A DNA stretch of 15,212 nt from an uncultured Prevotella sp. (GCA_902477645.1 CABSIA010000066.1:1-15212); one strand, 5' to 3'. Shown: positions 1-6,546, counted from the first letter of the stretch. Notes: a model not told the origin generated them from the letters alone. Numbers and translations: made by a program.

Positions 1-328
1 AGACGTTCGACCCGAAGTAATTCGATATGTTGTCGAGTCCTACCAGCTTGTGCTCAACACAATTATATAATATAATGGCTATGACACCGTCTCGCTTAAG
101 TCCAATTTCGTTAATAGCAATCTCTGCTGTCTGAAGTGCATGGAGGATGGGGTTTAAGCCGAAAACATCCCTTTGGATTTTGTCTTCCGACAAAGCTTTA
201 GTTATATATGAGTGAAGTTTCCGCTCATCATCTGGCATCACGCTCTCTCCTACAGCAGCCTTCAGTCTTGACAAAATTTCTGCCGCTTCGTTTCTCTCTT
301 CAGCCGTAAATTCAAATAAATGCTCCAT
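1..328 (-). CDS. RelA/SpoT-family (p)ppGpp enzyme, N-terminal part (cut by window edge)
   Basis: This is the first 109 codons of a gene that runs off the left edge. The start is ATG at 328-326 (MEHLFEFTAEER). The readable part is the helical N-terminal region of RelA/SpoT homologues, which make or degrade the alarmone (p)ppGpp in the cytoplasm. The recognisable stretch is HALQTAEIAINEIGLKRDG followed by ILYNCVEHK. In bifunctional Rel/SpoT enzymes the second piece is normally close to LLHDVVEDT, with His-Asp binding the metal of the hydrolase. Here the HD pair reads Tyr-Asn, so the hydrolase site looks degenerate and the protein may be synthetase-biased, as in RelA. The synthetase, TGS and ACT domains would lie outside the window. 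The gene is divergent from the DUF4301 gene, with a TAnnTTTG promoter element just upstream. Family assignment is by recall of the conserved motif; the degenerate HD is seen directly. Confidence 0.8.
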   Translation of the reverse strand, partial: MEHLFEFTAEERNEAAEILSRLKAAVGESVMPDDERKLHSYITKALSEDKIQRDVFGLNPILHALQTAEIAINEIGLKRDGVIAIILYNCVEHKLVGLDNISNYFGSNV

Positions 329-346
329 AAGCGTAAAAATTTTGTG

Positions 347-354
347 CAAAGATA
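347..354 (-). promoter_or_regulatory. Bacteroidota -7 promoter element of the RelA/SpoT-family gene
   Basis: Read on the minus strand this is TATCTTTG, an exact match to the Bacteroidota sigma-ABfr -7 consensus TAnnTTTG. It would place the transcription start about 10-15 nt before the ATG at 328. No clear -33 TTTG at 19-21 nt spacing was found. Confidence 0.6.
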
Positions 355-373
355 AATGTTTTTAATCAAATAA

Positions 374-405
374 TTTTCTCTTTTCAAGAAAAGTAACTAT
401 ATTTG
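374..405 (+). promoter_or_regulatory. Bacteroidota promoter of the DUF4301 gene
   Basis: TATATTTG at 398-405 matches TAnnTTTG exactly. TTTT at 374-377, 20 nt upstream, is a 3-of-4 match to the -33 TTTG. Initiation near 412 gives a leader of about 28 nt to ATG 440 but only about 13 nt to ATG 425, which is one reason to prefer 440 as the start. Confidence 0.6.
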
Positions 406-439
406 TTCCATATTTACCAAATTTATGTTATTAACAACT

Positions 440-1957
440 ATGTTTACAGAAAAAGATTTAAAACAAATTGCCGGCCGCGGCATGACCGAACAGCAGGTCG
501 CCACGCAGCTGGAACAGATAGCCGAGGGATTTCCCTTCCTGAGACTTGAGGCAGCGGCAAGTGCCGGAAAAGGTGTTGTCGTTGTAAGCGAAGAGGAGAA
601 AAAACAAAAGATTAAGGAGTGGGAGAACTACAAGAGCGAGGGACATACGATAGTGAAATTTGTTCCTGCCTAAGGAGCCGCAAGCCGTATGTTCAAAAAC
701 ATATTCGGTTTTTTGGATGCCGAATACGATGTTCCTACAACAGATTTTGAGAAAGAATTTTTTGACAATCTGAAAAACTTCGCATTCCACAAGGAACTTT
801 GCGGAAAATGCAAGGACAACGACGGCTGCTGTATGAAAACTCTCAAGGAGGAGGGGAAATATAAGGCTGTCGTAAAGAATTTGCTCGACAAATCAGGACT
901 CAACTATGGCCAGTTGCCTAAAGGGTTGCTTCTGTTCCACAACTACGGGGATGGTCCGCGCACACCGATGGAAGAGCATCTTGTAGAGGCTGCGCTATAT
1001 GCGAATTCAAGTGGTGTGGCAAATGTTCATTTTACAGTCTCTCACGAGCATCTGCCTTTATTCATGGCTAAGGTAGAGGAGAAAAAACATATTTACGAAG
1101 AGAAGTTTGGTGTAAAATTCAACATAAGTTTCTCTGAGCAGAAACCTTCTACAGATACTATTGCCGCCAACCCAGACAACACTCCGTTCCGCAATGAGGA
1201 TGGCTCGTTATTGTTCCGTCCGGGTGGCCATGGCGCATTGATTCAGAACCTCAACGACATAGATGCCGATGTTGTTTTCATCAAGAATATCGACAACGTG
1301 GTGCCCGACCGTCTGAAAGACACTACCGTAGAGTGGAAAAACATCATCGCAGGCATTCTCGTTGAGAAACAGGCAAAGGCTTTCGAATATCTTCGCCTGT
1401 TGGACAGCGGTTGCTGCAACCACGAGAAACTTGAGGAGATTATCCATTTTGTTCAGCGTGACCTCTGCTGCCGCAAGAGCGACATCAAGGAACTTGAGGA
1501 TGCTGACCTCGTTATTTATCTGCGCAAGAAGCTCAACCGTCCGATGCGTGTTTGTGGTGTCGTTAAGAATGTCGGCGAGCCTGGCGGCGGCCCGTTCCTT
1601 ACATATAACCAAGACGGCACAGTAAGCCTGCAGATTCTTGAGAGCAGCCAGATTGACACCAACAACGGGGAATACGTCAAGATGTTCCAAAACGGCACAC
1701 ACTTCAACCCTGTTGACCTCGTTTGTGCGACTAAGGACTATAAGGGCAACCGTTTCAACTTGCCTGACTTTGTCGACAAGTCAACTGGTTTCATCAGCTC
1801 AAAGAGCAAGAATGGCAAGGAGCTGAAAGCCCTCGAGTTGCCAGGTCTTTGGAATGGTGCCATGAGCGACTGGAACACAATTTTCGTAGAGGTTCCACTC
1901 GAAACCTTCAACCCTGTGAAGACCGTCAACGACTTGCTGCGTGACCAGCATCAGTAA
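440..1957 (+). pseudogene. DUF4301 family protein, interrupted by an in-frame TAA at 671-673
   Basis: Two reading-frame segments lie in the same frame: 440-673 (MFTEKDLKQIAGRGM... ending VKFVPA) and 674-1957 (GAASRMFKN onward, open for 428 codons). Joined, they form one DUF4301 protein of about 505 residues, a usual length for this Bacteroidota family of unknown function. The only interruption is TAA, exactly where I recall the family having Ser in the motif PASGAASRMFK, so a single TCA-to-TAA change would explain it. This Gly/Ala-rich motif resembles the N-terminal nucleotide-binding signature of GT-A nucleotidyltransferases. The downstream PGGHGALIQNL and FIKNIDNV also recall sugar-nucleotide pyrophosphorylases (inference). 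The second part could restart at ATG 689, because TAAGGAG at 671-677 gives an AAGGAG 11 nt upstream, but that product would lack the motif. The start at 440 rather than 425 is chosen from family-like sequence and leader length. There are no frameshifts elsewhere, so the lesion is recent or a sequence error. Confidence 0.82.
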
Positions 1958-1989
1958 AAATTGAATTATCCAAAAGCTATAATTTATTA

Positions 1990-2029
1990 AATACAAGCGG
2001 TTTCATAATGAATTGAAGCTGCTTGTATT
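1990..2029. terminator. Stem-loop between convergent genes, probable bidirectional terminator
   Basis: The arms 1990-2004 and 2015-2029 pair over 15 bp with two G-T wobbles around a 10-nt loop. The hairpin sits between the end of the DUF4301 gene (plus) and the end of the CoiA-like gene (minus), with A/T-rich flanks but no long uninterrupted T-run on either side. Confidence 0.6.
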
Positions 2030-2030
2030 G

Positions 2031-3110
2031 TTATAAAATAATTATTTCGCTATCTTTCCATACATCTACATAATCATTCTTAACATACTCATCAAAGTCT
2101 GATACCGCTTGTTTAATTATTTTTTTATCTTTATCCTCTCTAAACATGGAACACGATGATGCTTCATTTTCATTACAATACTTTGGATTCCCGCATTTCT
2201 TGTATAGCTTGCAGAAGAAATTGTCCATAAAGTCTAAAGCTTGCCATTTGCATAATTGACAGTCTTTCTTTAAATAGCCATCATTCCAGGCCTTTGCTTT
2301 TCCTGCCATATAAAAGCCACCGCAATTAACGAAGTAAGGTATGCTGCCATTGTAAGGTAAACTTATTTCGTATATTCCTTTTCGGATGTGATTGTAGTTT
2401 TTGCATGTATAGTTTTCCCTGTCAACATAACTTTTCAAGCTTGGAAACAAAATGTATTTTTGAAAAAGGCGCACAATATTGTCTGTAAGGAATACTTTAC
2501 GTTTGAAATTGAATAAACGCACCATATTGCATTCTTTTATCAATGTAGAATTTATAATGTTTATGATGTCTTCTTCTGAATGTATCTCAAATTCGATAAT
2601 TCGAATGCCTGAATTTATTTTTTCTTGACTACATTCATGTGTTACGAAAATTTCTATAAAAATTGGATTAGCTGGACTTTTTGAGTTTTCGCAAAGCAAA
2701 TCTGCTATAAACCCCTCATATCCTTTTTCCTTTGTACATTTGGAATAGTATTTTTTCAAATCATATTTTACCGTCGTTTTTCTTTGACAATCTTCTTTTG
2801 AATAAAAATTGCAACTTTCATGTATACTACATTTCTCGTTGATGTTCATTTCCAGTATGATAGAAGAATGTTTATTAAACCAATCCATTATCATTAATTC
2901 TGCAACGGAATGCAAATAGCTGTCATAAGAACATTTATCTGTCTTATGTGCAAAATGCCATTGGCGGATGCTCCCTCGTTTGGTTATCATTTCCTTATGG
3001 CAGTGCGGACATAAAAATTTTTCACCATCCCTATTAACAGTGTGTTGTATATTAACAAGGCAACCGTTGATATCAAGGGCAAAATGCTGATATCGATGTG
3101 AATGTAGCAT
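2031..3110 (-). CDS. CoiA-like protein: zinc-ribbon plus PD-(D/E)xK nuclease-like domain
   Basis: A 359-residue cytoplasmic protein. The N-terminus has the layout of the competence-protein CoiA-like family: C34-P-H-C37, then a basic KRGSIRQWHFAHK segment (46-56) with H52, H55 and C60 as possible further metal ligands, then HSVAELMIMDWF. The core has FIADLL (D137) followed by FIEIFVTHE (E153), as expected for the catalytic Asp and Glu-x-x motif of a PD-(D/E)xK restriction-like nuclease. CoiA itself acts during competence and DNA processing; members in Bacteroidota accessory regions have no settled role. The C-terminus is cysteine-rich (C284, C287, C300, C306, C312, C320), a possible second metal or Fe-S cluster. 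Its base composition is clearly richer in A+T than the housekeeping genes further along the window, which suggests horizontal acquisition. It lies 12 nt after the small secreted-protein gene, so the two are probably co-transcribed. Domain assignment is by motif recall. Confidence 0.68.
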   Translation of the reverse strand: MLHSHRYQHFALDINGCLVNIQHTVNRDGEKFLCPHCHKEMITKRGSIRQWHFAHKTDKCSYDSYLHSVAELMIMDWFNKHSSIILEMNINEKCSIHESCNFYSKEDCQRKTTVKYDLKKYYSKCTKEKGYEGFIADLLCENSKSPANPIFIEIFVTHECSQEKINSGIRIIEFEIHSEEDIINIINSTLIKECNMVRLFNFKRKVFLTDNIVRLFQKYILFPSLKSYVDRENYTCKNYNHIRKGIYEISLPYNGSIPYFVNCGGFYMAGKAKAWNDGYLKKDCQLCKWQALDFMDNFFCKLYKKCGNPKYCNENEASSCSMFREDKDKKIIKQAVSDFDEYVKNDYVDVWKDSEIIIL

Positions 3111-3122
3111 ATAGTTCTTGAT

Positions 3123-3554
3123 TTAATATACTCCTTCTTTTTCTCGAATTACTCCAATATAATCTTCTGTTGTAGATGCCTTTTGTACTACTATTTGGTC
3201 AAAATTTTTTCTTCCTACTAGTAATTGACCGTTTGAGAAAATATAAAGAAAAACATTCTTTAAGGTCTTTTTGTAAATAGGCTTTTTATCCTTGTTTATA
3301 ACTTTAACCTTTACCTTATATTTATCTGTTATGATATAATCTGGAGTTATTGATTTAAAAGTCATGATTACGTTTTCATAAATTTGTCCTTCAATGTCTA
3401 GATATGCAACATGTCTCATAACTTCCATGTCAGTTAGGGGCATGACAGTTTCAGGTTCTTTTTGTGCAAATGTTAATGATATGCTCATAAGCAAGACTAA
3501 TATCATTAATGTTTTTTTTACTTTGATAACGGTTTTAAAATTTATACTTTTCAT
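3123..3554 (-). CDS. Small exported protein of unknown family
   Basis: 143 residues from ATG 3554. A longer open frame begins at 3611, but that part overlaps the 3' end of the structured RNA and its U-tract, so I reject it. The N-terminus is a clear Sec signal peptide: basic MKSINFKTVIKVKK, hydrophobic LMILVLLMSISLTFA, with a likely cut after residue 30 before QKEP. The mature part of about 113 residues is lysine-rich and beta-prone, with alternating hydrophobics around VIMTFKSITPDYIITDKYKV, and has no cysteine and no motif I recognise. It is probably periplasmic or cell-envelope associated. No promoter of its own is visible between the RNA terminator (3579-3585) and the ATG, so expression may depend on read-through from the RNA promoter at 3766. 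The CoiA-like gene follows after 12 nt. Confidence 0.6.
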   Translation of the reverse strand: MKSINFKTVIKVKKTLMILVLLMSISLTFAQKEPETVMPLTDMEVMRHVAYLDIEGQIYENVIMTFKSITPDYIITDKYKVKVKVINKDKKPIYKKTLKNVFLYIFSNGQLLVGRKNFDQIVVQKASTTEDYIGVIREKEGVY

Positions 3555-3578
3555 ATTAATTGTGTTGTTTAATGATAC

Positions 3579-3651
3579 AAAAAAAGCGCAGACAATCGCC
3601 ATACGCTTCACGGTTCACCACAAACCACAACTAAATATGGGAAGTCTGCGC
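3579..3651 (-). terminator. Intrinsic terminator at the 3' end of the structured RNA
   Basis: On the minus strand GCGCAGAC (3651-3644) pairs perfectly with GTCTGCGC (3593-3586) and is followed directly by seven T (3585-3579). The 50-nt span between the arms is long, and the arms overlap bases used by the alternative rod fold, so the two structures compete. Confidence 0.6.
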
Positions 3652-3754
3652 CCGTATTCGGGTGCATTCCCAATATTAGCTGTTGCTCTTTACTTACGGT
3701 GGTGATTGTGAAGCTATTGAGCACGATATGTCTTGGATTGACATCATCAATCCG
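3579..3754 (-). ncRNA. Structured RNA of ~175 nt with long rod fold (6S-like / Bacteroidales RNA candidate)
   Basis: The RNA reads on the minus strand from about 3754 to a U7 tract at 3585-3579. Pairing visible by eye, in order: a 5' hairpin (3753-3747 with 3741-3735); a long rod made of 3732-3724 with 3598-3591, 3717-3708 with 3611-3601, 3705-3699 with 3621-3615, 3682-3676 with 3634-3628, and 3672-3667 with 3643-3638; and an apical hairpin (CCCG 3662-3659 with CGGG 3654-3651, AATA loop). A large asymmetric internal loop (3698-3683 opposite 3627-3622) sits mid-rod, reminiscent of the 6S RNA bubble that mimics an open promoter. The 3' end can instead form an intrinsic terminator. Open frames crossing it on both strands look spurious. 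It may belong to a known Bacteroidales structured-RNA family such as Bacteroidales-1, which I cannot verify here, or it may be a leader controlling the two genes downstream. Confidence 0.65.
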
Positions 3755-3758
3755 TTTG

Positions 3759-3766
3759 CAAAAGTA
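3759..3766 (-). promoter_or_regulatory. Bacteroidota -7 promoter element of the structured RNA
   Basis: The minus strand reads TACTTTTG, an exact TAnnTTTG match, placed so that transcription would begin at or just before the 5' hairpin (GGATTGA). No convincing -33 element was found. This is the only promoter visible for the RNA and for the two minus-strand genes after it. Confidence 0.6.
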
Positions 3767-3886
3767 CGAATAATATTTGAAATAAGACATGTGAATTAAA
3801 AAAATGTACTTAATTTCATGTTTTTTATAGTAAAAACAAAATAAAGACATAAAATTCATCTTTATGCGAATTTTCTTGATTAAAAA

Positions 3887-3917
3887 TTTGCATTATCAAT
3901 AATTATTAGTATCTTTG
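3887..3917 (+). promoter_or_regulatory. Near-perfect Bacteroidota promoter of the Abi_2 gene
   Basis: TTTG at 3887-3890 (-33) and TATCTTTG at 3910-3917 (-7) are separated by 19 nt, fully matching TTTG-N19-21-TAnnTTTG. Transcription would start near 3924, leaving a leader of about 57 nt to ATG 3981. The leader contains a small GC clamp: CCGCC 3930-3934 can pair with GGCGG 3962-3966. Confidence 0.75.
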
Positions 3918-3980
3918 CAGCAACAGAATCCGCCACGCTTCCCATCTGAACAGCGAACCAGGGCGGGTCTTTTGCTTTAT

Positions 3981-4886
3981 ATGGGTACACTAAGATTATA
4001 TATTAAACAGGCTCTTTCTATTTCAGAGCAAATAGAACTGCTACAAAATAGGGGATTAAGCATAGCTGATACTTTTAAGGCTTCGAAATTCCTTGGAGAA
4101 GTTAGCTATTTTCGTTTTGTTCAGTACCTTCGACCAATGGAGGCTAATAAAATAACGCATCAATTCAAGCCGAATAGTCGGTTTGAGGATGCTGTGGGGC
4201 TTTACGAATTTGATACAGAGTTACGAGATTTGATATTTAAGGCTATTCAACGTTTGGAAATAGCTTTACGCACAAAGATTATACAGGAATTCTCCTTAGC
4301 ACATGGACCATTCTGGTTCTTCGATACAAATCTTGCAGACGATGAACACAAGTTTATTGAAAATATGAATTCAATAGACAGGGAACTTCAACGCAGCAAG
4401 GAAGAGTTTATCAAAGAACATACGCGTAATTATGACAAACCAACTTTTCCTCCAGCATGGAAAACTCTTGAACTGGTATCGTTTAGCACTCTTTCAAAGC
4501 TCTATTACAATTTTGGAGACAAGAAGTTGAAAAAACGTGTCGCCAGGCAGTTCAACTTACCACAACATGAAGTATTGGAAAGTTGGATGCGTAGCATCAC
4601 TGTACTAAGAAACTATTGTGCCCATCATTCCCGCCTTTGGAATCGTTATCTCACTAATGCACCTCAAATGAGTGCTTCATTACGTGGGGCATGGGTTAAC
4701 ATTGATGGAGTTGATGCAAATAAAGTTTATGCTGTTATCTGTTGTATTGCATATTGGCTCGACTCCATGAATTATGGCATTGATTTCAAGAATAATCTGA
4801 AAGTTTTGCTATCCGCTTATCCGCAAGTTGATCCATCAGCAATGGGATTTCCCAATAATTGGAGATCTGAACCTTTATGGAAATAG
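3981..4886 (+). CDS. Abi_2 family (AbiD/AbiF-type) abortive-infection protein, HEPN-like
   Basis: 301 residues from ATG 3981. Upstream in-frame codons overlap the promoter and untranslated leader, and homologues begin at about this point with a segment like ALSISEQIELLQNRGL. The family pattern is clear: SYFRFVQYLRP (residues 42-52), a helix with IQRLEIALRTKI (89-100), and RNYCAHHSRLWNR (210-222). RNYCAH fits the HEPN Rx4-6H ribonuclease motif, with R210 and H215 as the presumed catalytic pair. AbiD/AbiF proteins, first described on lactococcal plasmids, stop phage growth by killing or stalling infected cells, probably through RNA cleavage. The gene stands alone with its own strong promoter and no partner antitoxin open frame. 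The neighbouring CoiA-like gene and structured RNA suggest a defence/accessory pocket. Family call is firm by motif; anti-phage action in this strain is inference. Confidence 0.88.
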   Translation: MGTLRLYIKQALSISEQIELLQNRGLSIADTFKASKFLGEVSYFRFVQYLRPMEANKITHQFKPNSRFEDAVGLYEFDTELRDLIFKAIQRLEIALRTKIIQEFSLAHGPFWFFDTNLADDEHKFIENMNSIDRELQRSKEEFIKEHTRNYDKPTFPPAWKTLELVSFSTLSKLYYNFGDKKLKKRVARQFNLPQHEVLESWMRSITVLRNYCAHHSRLWNRYLTNAPQMSASLRGAWVNIDGVDANKVYAVICCIAYWLDSMNYGIDFKNNLKVLLSAYPQVDPSAMGFPNNWRSEPLWK

Positions 4887-4901
4887 ATTCTGACAATTCT
4901 G

Positions 4902-4909
4902 TAACTTTG
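4902..4909 (+). promoter_or_regulatory. Bacteroidota -7 promoter element of the MFS transporter gene
   Basis: TAACTTTG matches TAnnTTTG exactly, in the 45-bp gap after the Abi_2 gene and 22 nt before ATG 4932. This argues that the transporter has its own promoter rather than depending on the Abi_2 transcript. No clear -33 box was found. Confidence 0.55.
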
Positions 4910-4931
4910 CTCTCAATTTAGAACATTGGAT

Positions 4932-6122
4932 ATGAATCAGAAACCGACGGAGCGTCTTTGGAACGCTGATTATATAAAAGTGATGATGACGAATTTCTTT
5001 CTTCACTTCGCTTTCTATTTGCTTACACCGCTGTTGCCTCTCTATTTGAGCGAGAGATTTGGAGCTGGCAAGGATATGATAGGTCTTGTGTTGAGCGGCT
5101 ATATGGTGTCGGCACTTTTGGTGCGGCCGTTTAGCGGCTATTTTGTCGACACTTTCTCACGCAAGCGTGTGCTGATGGTTTGTCTTGTGGTATTCTTTGT
5201 CTTTTTTGCCGGTTATATAGCGGCGGGCACTCTTCTGATGTTTGCCATTTGCCGCACGTTGCATGGTGCTCCGTTTGGCGCGGTCACAGTGGCTAACAAC
5301 ACATGTGCGATTGACGTGCTGCCGTCGTCGCGCCGCAACGAGGGTATCGGGCTTTACGGACTTTCGAACAACATCGCCATGGCTGTCGCGCCGTCTGTCG
5401 GTATATACATTCATAATGCCTCTAGCTCATACGGCATACTGTTTTGGCTTGCTCTGGCATGTGCCGGCTGTGCTGTGCTGGCAGGCTCACGTGTGAATCT
5501 ACCAGAAAAAGAATTAAAGAAGGGATGCCCTAAACTCTCTTTCGACCGTTTCTTCCTCACAAGGGCGTGGCTGCTGGCAATTATTGTTGCGTTTATGAGT
5601 TTCGGATGGGGCGTACTGAGCAATTATCTGGCAATCTACGGCAAGGAGGAGCTTGGAATAACCAGCGGCACAGGTACATATTTTGCAATTCTCTCATGCG
5701 GCCTGTTTGTCTCGAGACTTCAGGGACAGAAGGCGTTGCGCCAGGGCCGTCTGGCACATAATTGCACTGAAGGCATGCTGCTGTCGTTGACAGGATATAC
5801 TGTTTTTGTCGCCATTCCGCATCCGGCGGCATATTATGCAAGTGCGGCTCTAATAGGACTTGGAAACGGACACATGTATCCGGCATTGCTCAACATGTTT
5901 ATAAATATGGCACGCCACGACCAGCGTGGGGCAGCTACGTCGAGCATCCTTACGAGTTGGGATTTAGGTATGGGAATAGGCTGTCTATTGGGAGGAGTTG
6001 CGGCTGAGCACATAGGATATACAGCTACATTCTGGATTGTGGCAGCCGAGAATATGTGTGGCGTACTGCTTTTTATATTCTTAGGCCGGCAGTTTTTCGA
6101 ACGCAAGAGGTTGAGTTTGTAA
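4932..6122 (+). CDS. Major facilitator superfamily transporter
   Basis: 396 residues from ATG 4932 (MNQKPTERLW); a TTG two codons earlier is not preferred. This is an inner-membrane secondary transporter with twelve expected hydrophobic segments, starting at about residue 15 (FFLHFAFYLLTPLLPLYL) and ending at about 385. After the second helix is the MFS motif A variant GYFVDTFSRKR. A polar loop around 190-205 (PEKELKKGCPKL) separates the two six-helix halves. General resemblance is to small-molecule efflux permeases of the YfcJ/YhhS/arabinose-efflux type, but the substrate cannot be read from the sequence. The counterpart of motif A in the second half (FVSRLQGQKALRQGR) lacks the usual acidic residue. 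Codon use and GC content are core-like, unlike the AT-rich genes to its left. The stop at 6122 is followed by a long non-coding stretch, so it is monocistronic. Confidence 0.88.
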   Translation: MNQKPTERLWNADYIKVMMTNFFLHFAFYLLTPLLPLYLSERFGAGKDMIGLVLSGYMVSALLVRPFSGYFVDTFSRKRVLMVCLVVFFVFFAGYIAAGTLLMFAICRTLHGAPFGAVTVANNTCAIDVLPSSRRNEGIGLYGLSNNIAMAVAPSVGIYIHNASSSYGILFWLALACAGCAVLAGSRVNLPEKELKKGCPKLSFDRFFLTRAWLLAIIVAFMSFGWGVLSNYLAIYGKEELGITSGTGTYFAILSCGLFVSRLQGQKALRQGRLAHNCTEGMLLSLTGYTVFVAIPHPAAYYASAALIGLGNGHMYPALLNMFINMARHDQRGAATSSILTSWDLGMGIGCLLGGVAAEHIGYTATFWIVAAENMCGVLLFIFLGRQFFERKRLSL

Positions 6123-6246
6123 AAGCTATATGTTGTTATTATAATTTATATGCCATAAGGGTTTGTAAAACATTTTTATGTTGCAAGCCTCGTAGTTTCG
6201 TCAAGACACCTTTATTCGTCGAAAACCGCTTGTTTATGCGTTCTGA

Positions 6247-6311
6247 ATAAGATTAATAATCTGTTGGCGATAAGATTAATAATCTGTTGGCGATAAGATT
6301 AATAATCTGTT
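6247..6311. repeat. 23-bp tandem repeat, 2.8 copies, each with a short palindrome
   Basis: The unit ATAAGATTAATAATCTGTT plus GGCG is repeated at 6247, 6270 and 6293; the first two copies are identical and the third diverges after 19 nt. Each copy contains AGATTA-A-TAATCT (6250-6262, 6273-6285, 6296-6308), a 6-bp inverted repeat spaced so that palindrome centres fall about two helical turns apart. GTTGGC (6286-6291) and GCCAAC (6313-6318) add an outer inverted repeat around the last copy. This could be an iterated protein-binding site, a relic of a small repeat array or replication slippage. Confidence 0.85.
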
Positions 6312-6417
6312 TGCCAACGCAGCCGCATTACTTTTTGTTGCCTCTTAGGTGCAAGTTGCATGGCAGGCGGAAATAATGAGGGAAATGTAAAGAATAATTG
6401 TTAAATGCGAAATAAAA

Positions 6418-6455
6418 GCTGCGTAAGCGCTATTGGTTATCTTGGCTTACGCGGC
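6418..6455 (-). terminator. Hairpin, probable terminator of the rhodanese gene
   Basis: The arms GCTGCGTAAG (6418-6427) and CTTACGCGGC (6446-6455) pair over 10 bp with one wobble and an 18-nt loop. On the minus strand the hairpin is followed by TTTTATTT. It lies about 90 nt past the rhodanese stop; it could also serve the MFS gene from the other side. Confidence 0.6.
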
Positions 6456-6546
6456 TTCTCAATATATCCATTGTGGGCTTTTTCCTGTTTTGTACTTTAA
6501 ACATGCGGCTGAGGTGCAGGGGGATCTCAGAGACAACAATAGTTGT

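Larger units (their letters stand above)
6123..6546. other. Non-coding stretch between convergent MFS and rhodanese genes
   Basis: 424 bp with no credible open frame on either strand. It holds a 23-bp tandem repeat (6247-6311), a terminator-like hairpin (6418-6455) and two weak stem-loops (6509-6530 with 5-bp arms, 6533-6546 with 5-bp arms). No TAnnTTTG element was noticed. The bases 6313-6417 show nothing recognisable. Confidence 0.6.

Noticed and set aside
3555..3611. N-terminal extension of the small secreted protein (MKRMAIVCAFF...)
   Set aside because: It would read through the RNA terminator and U-tract; starting at 3554 gives a proper signal peptide.
3608..3859. Open frame on the minus strand ending MHPNTGADFPYLVVVCGEP, plus overlapping frames on the plus strand
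   Set aside because: They coincide with the paired stems of the structured RNA and its promoter; the base-pairing explains the sequence better than coding.
6509..6546. Two short hairpins after the rhodanese stop
   Set aside because: 5-bp stems without T-runs; the hairpin at 6418-6455 is a better terminator candidate.
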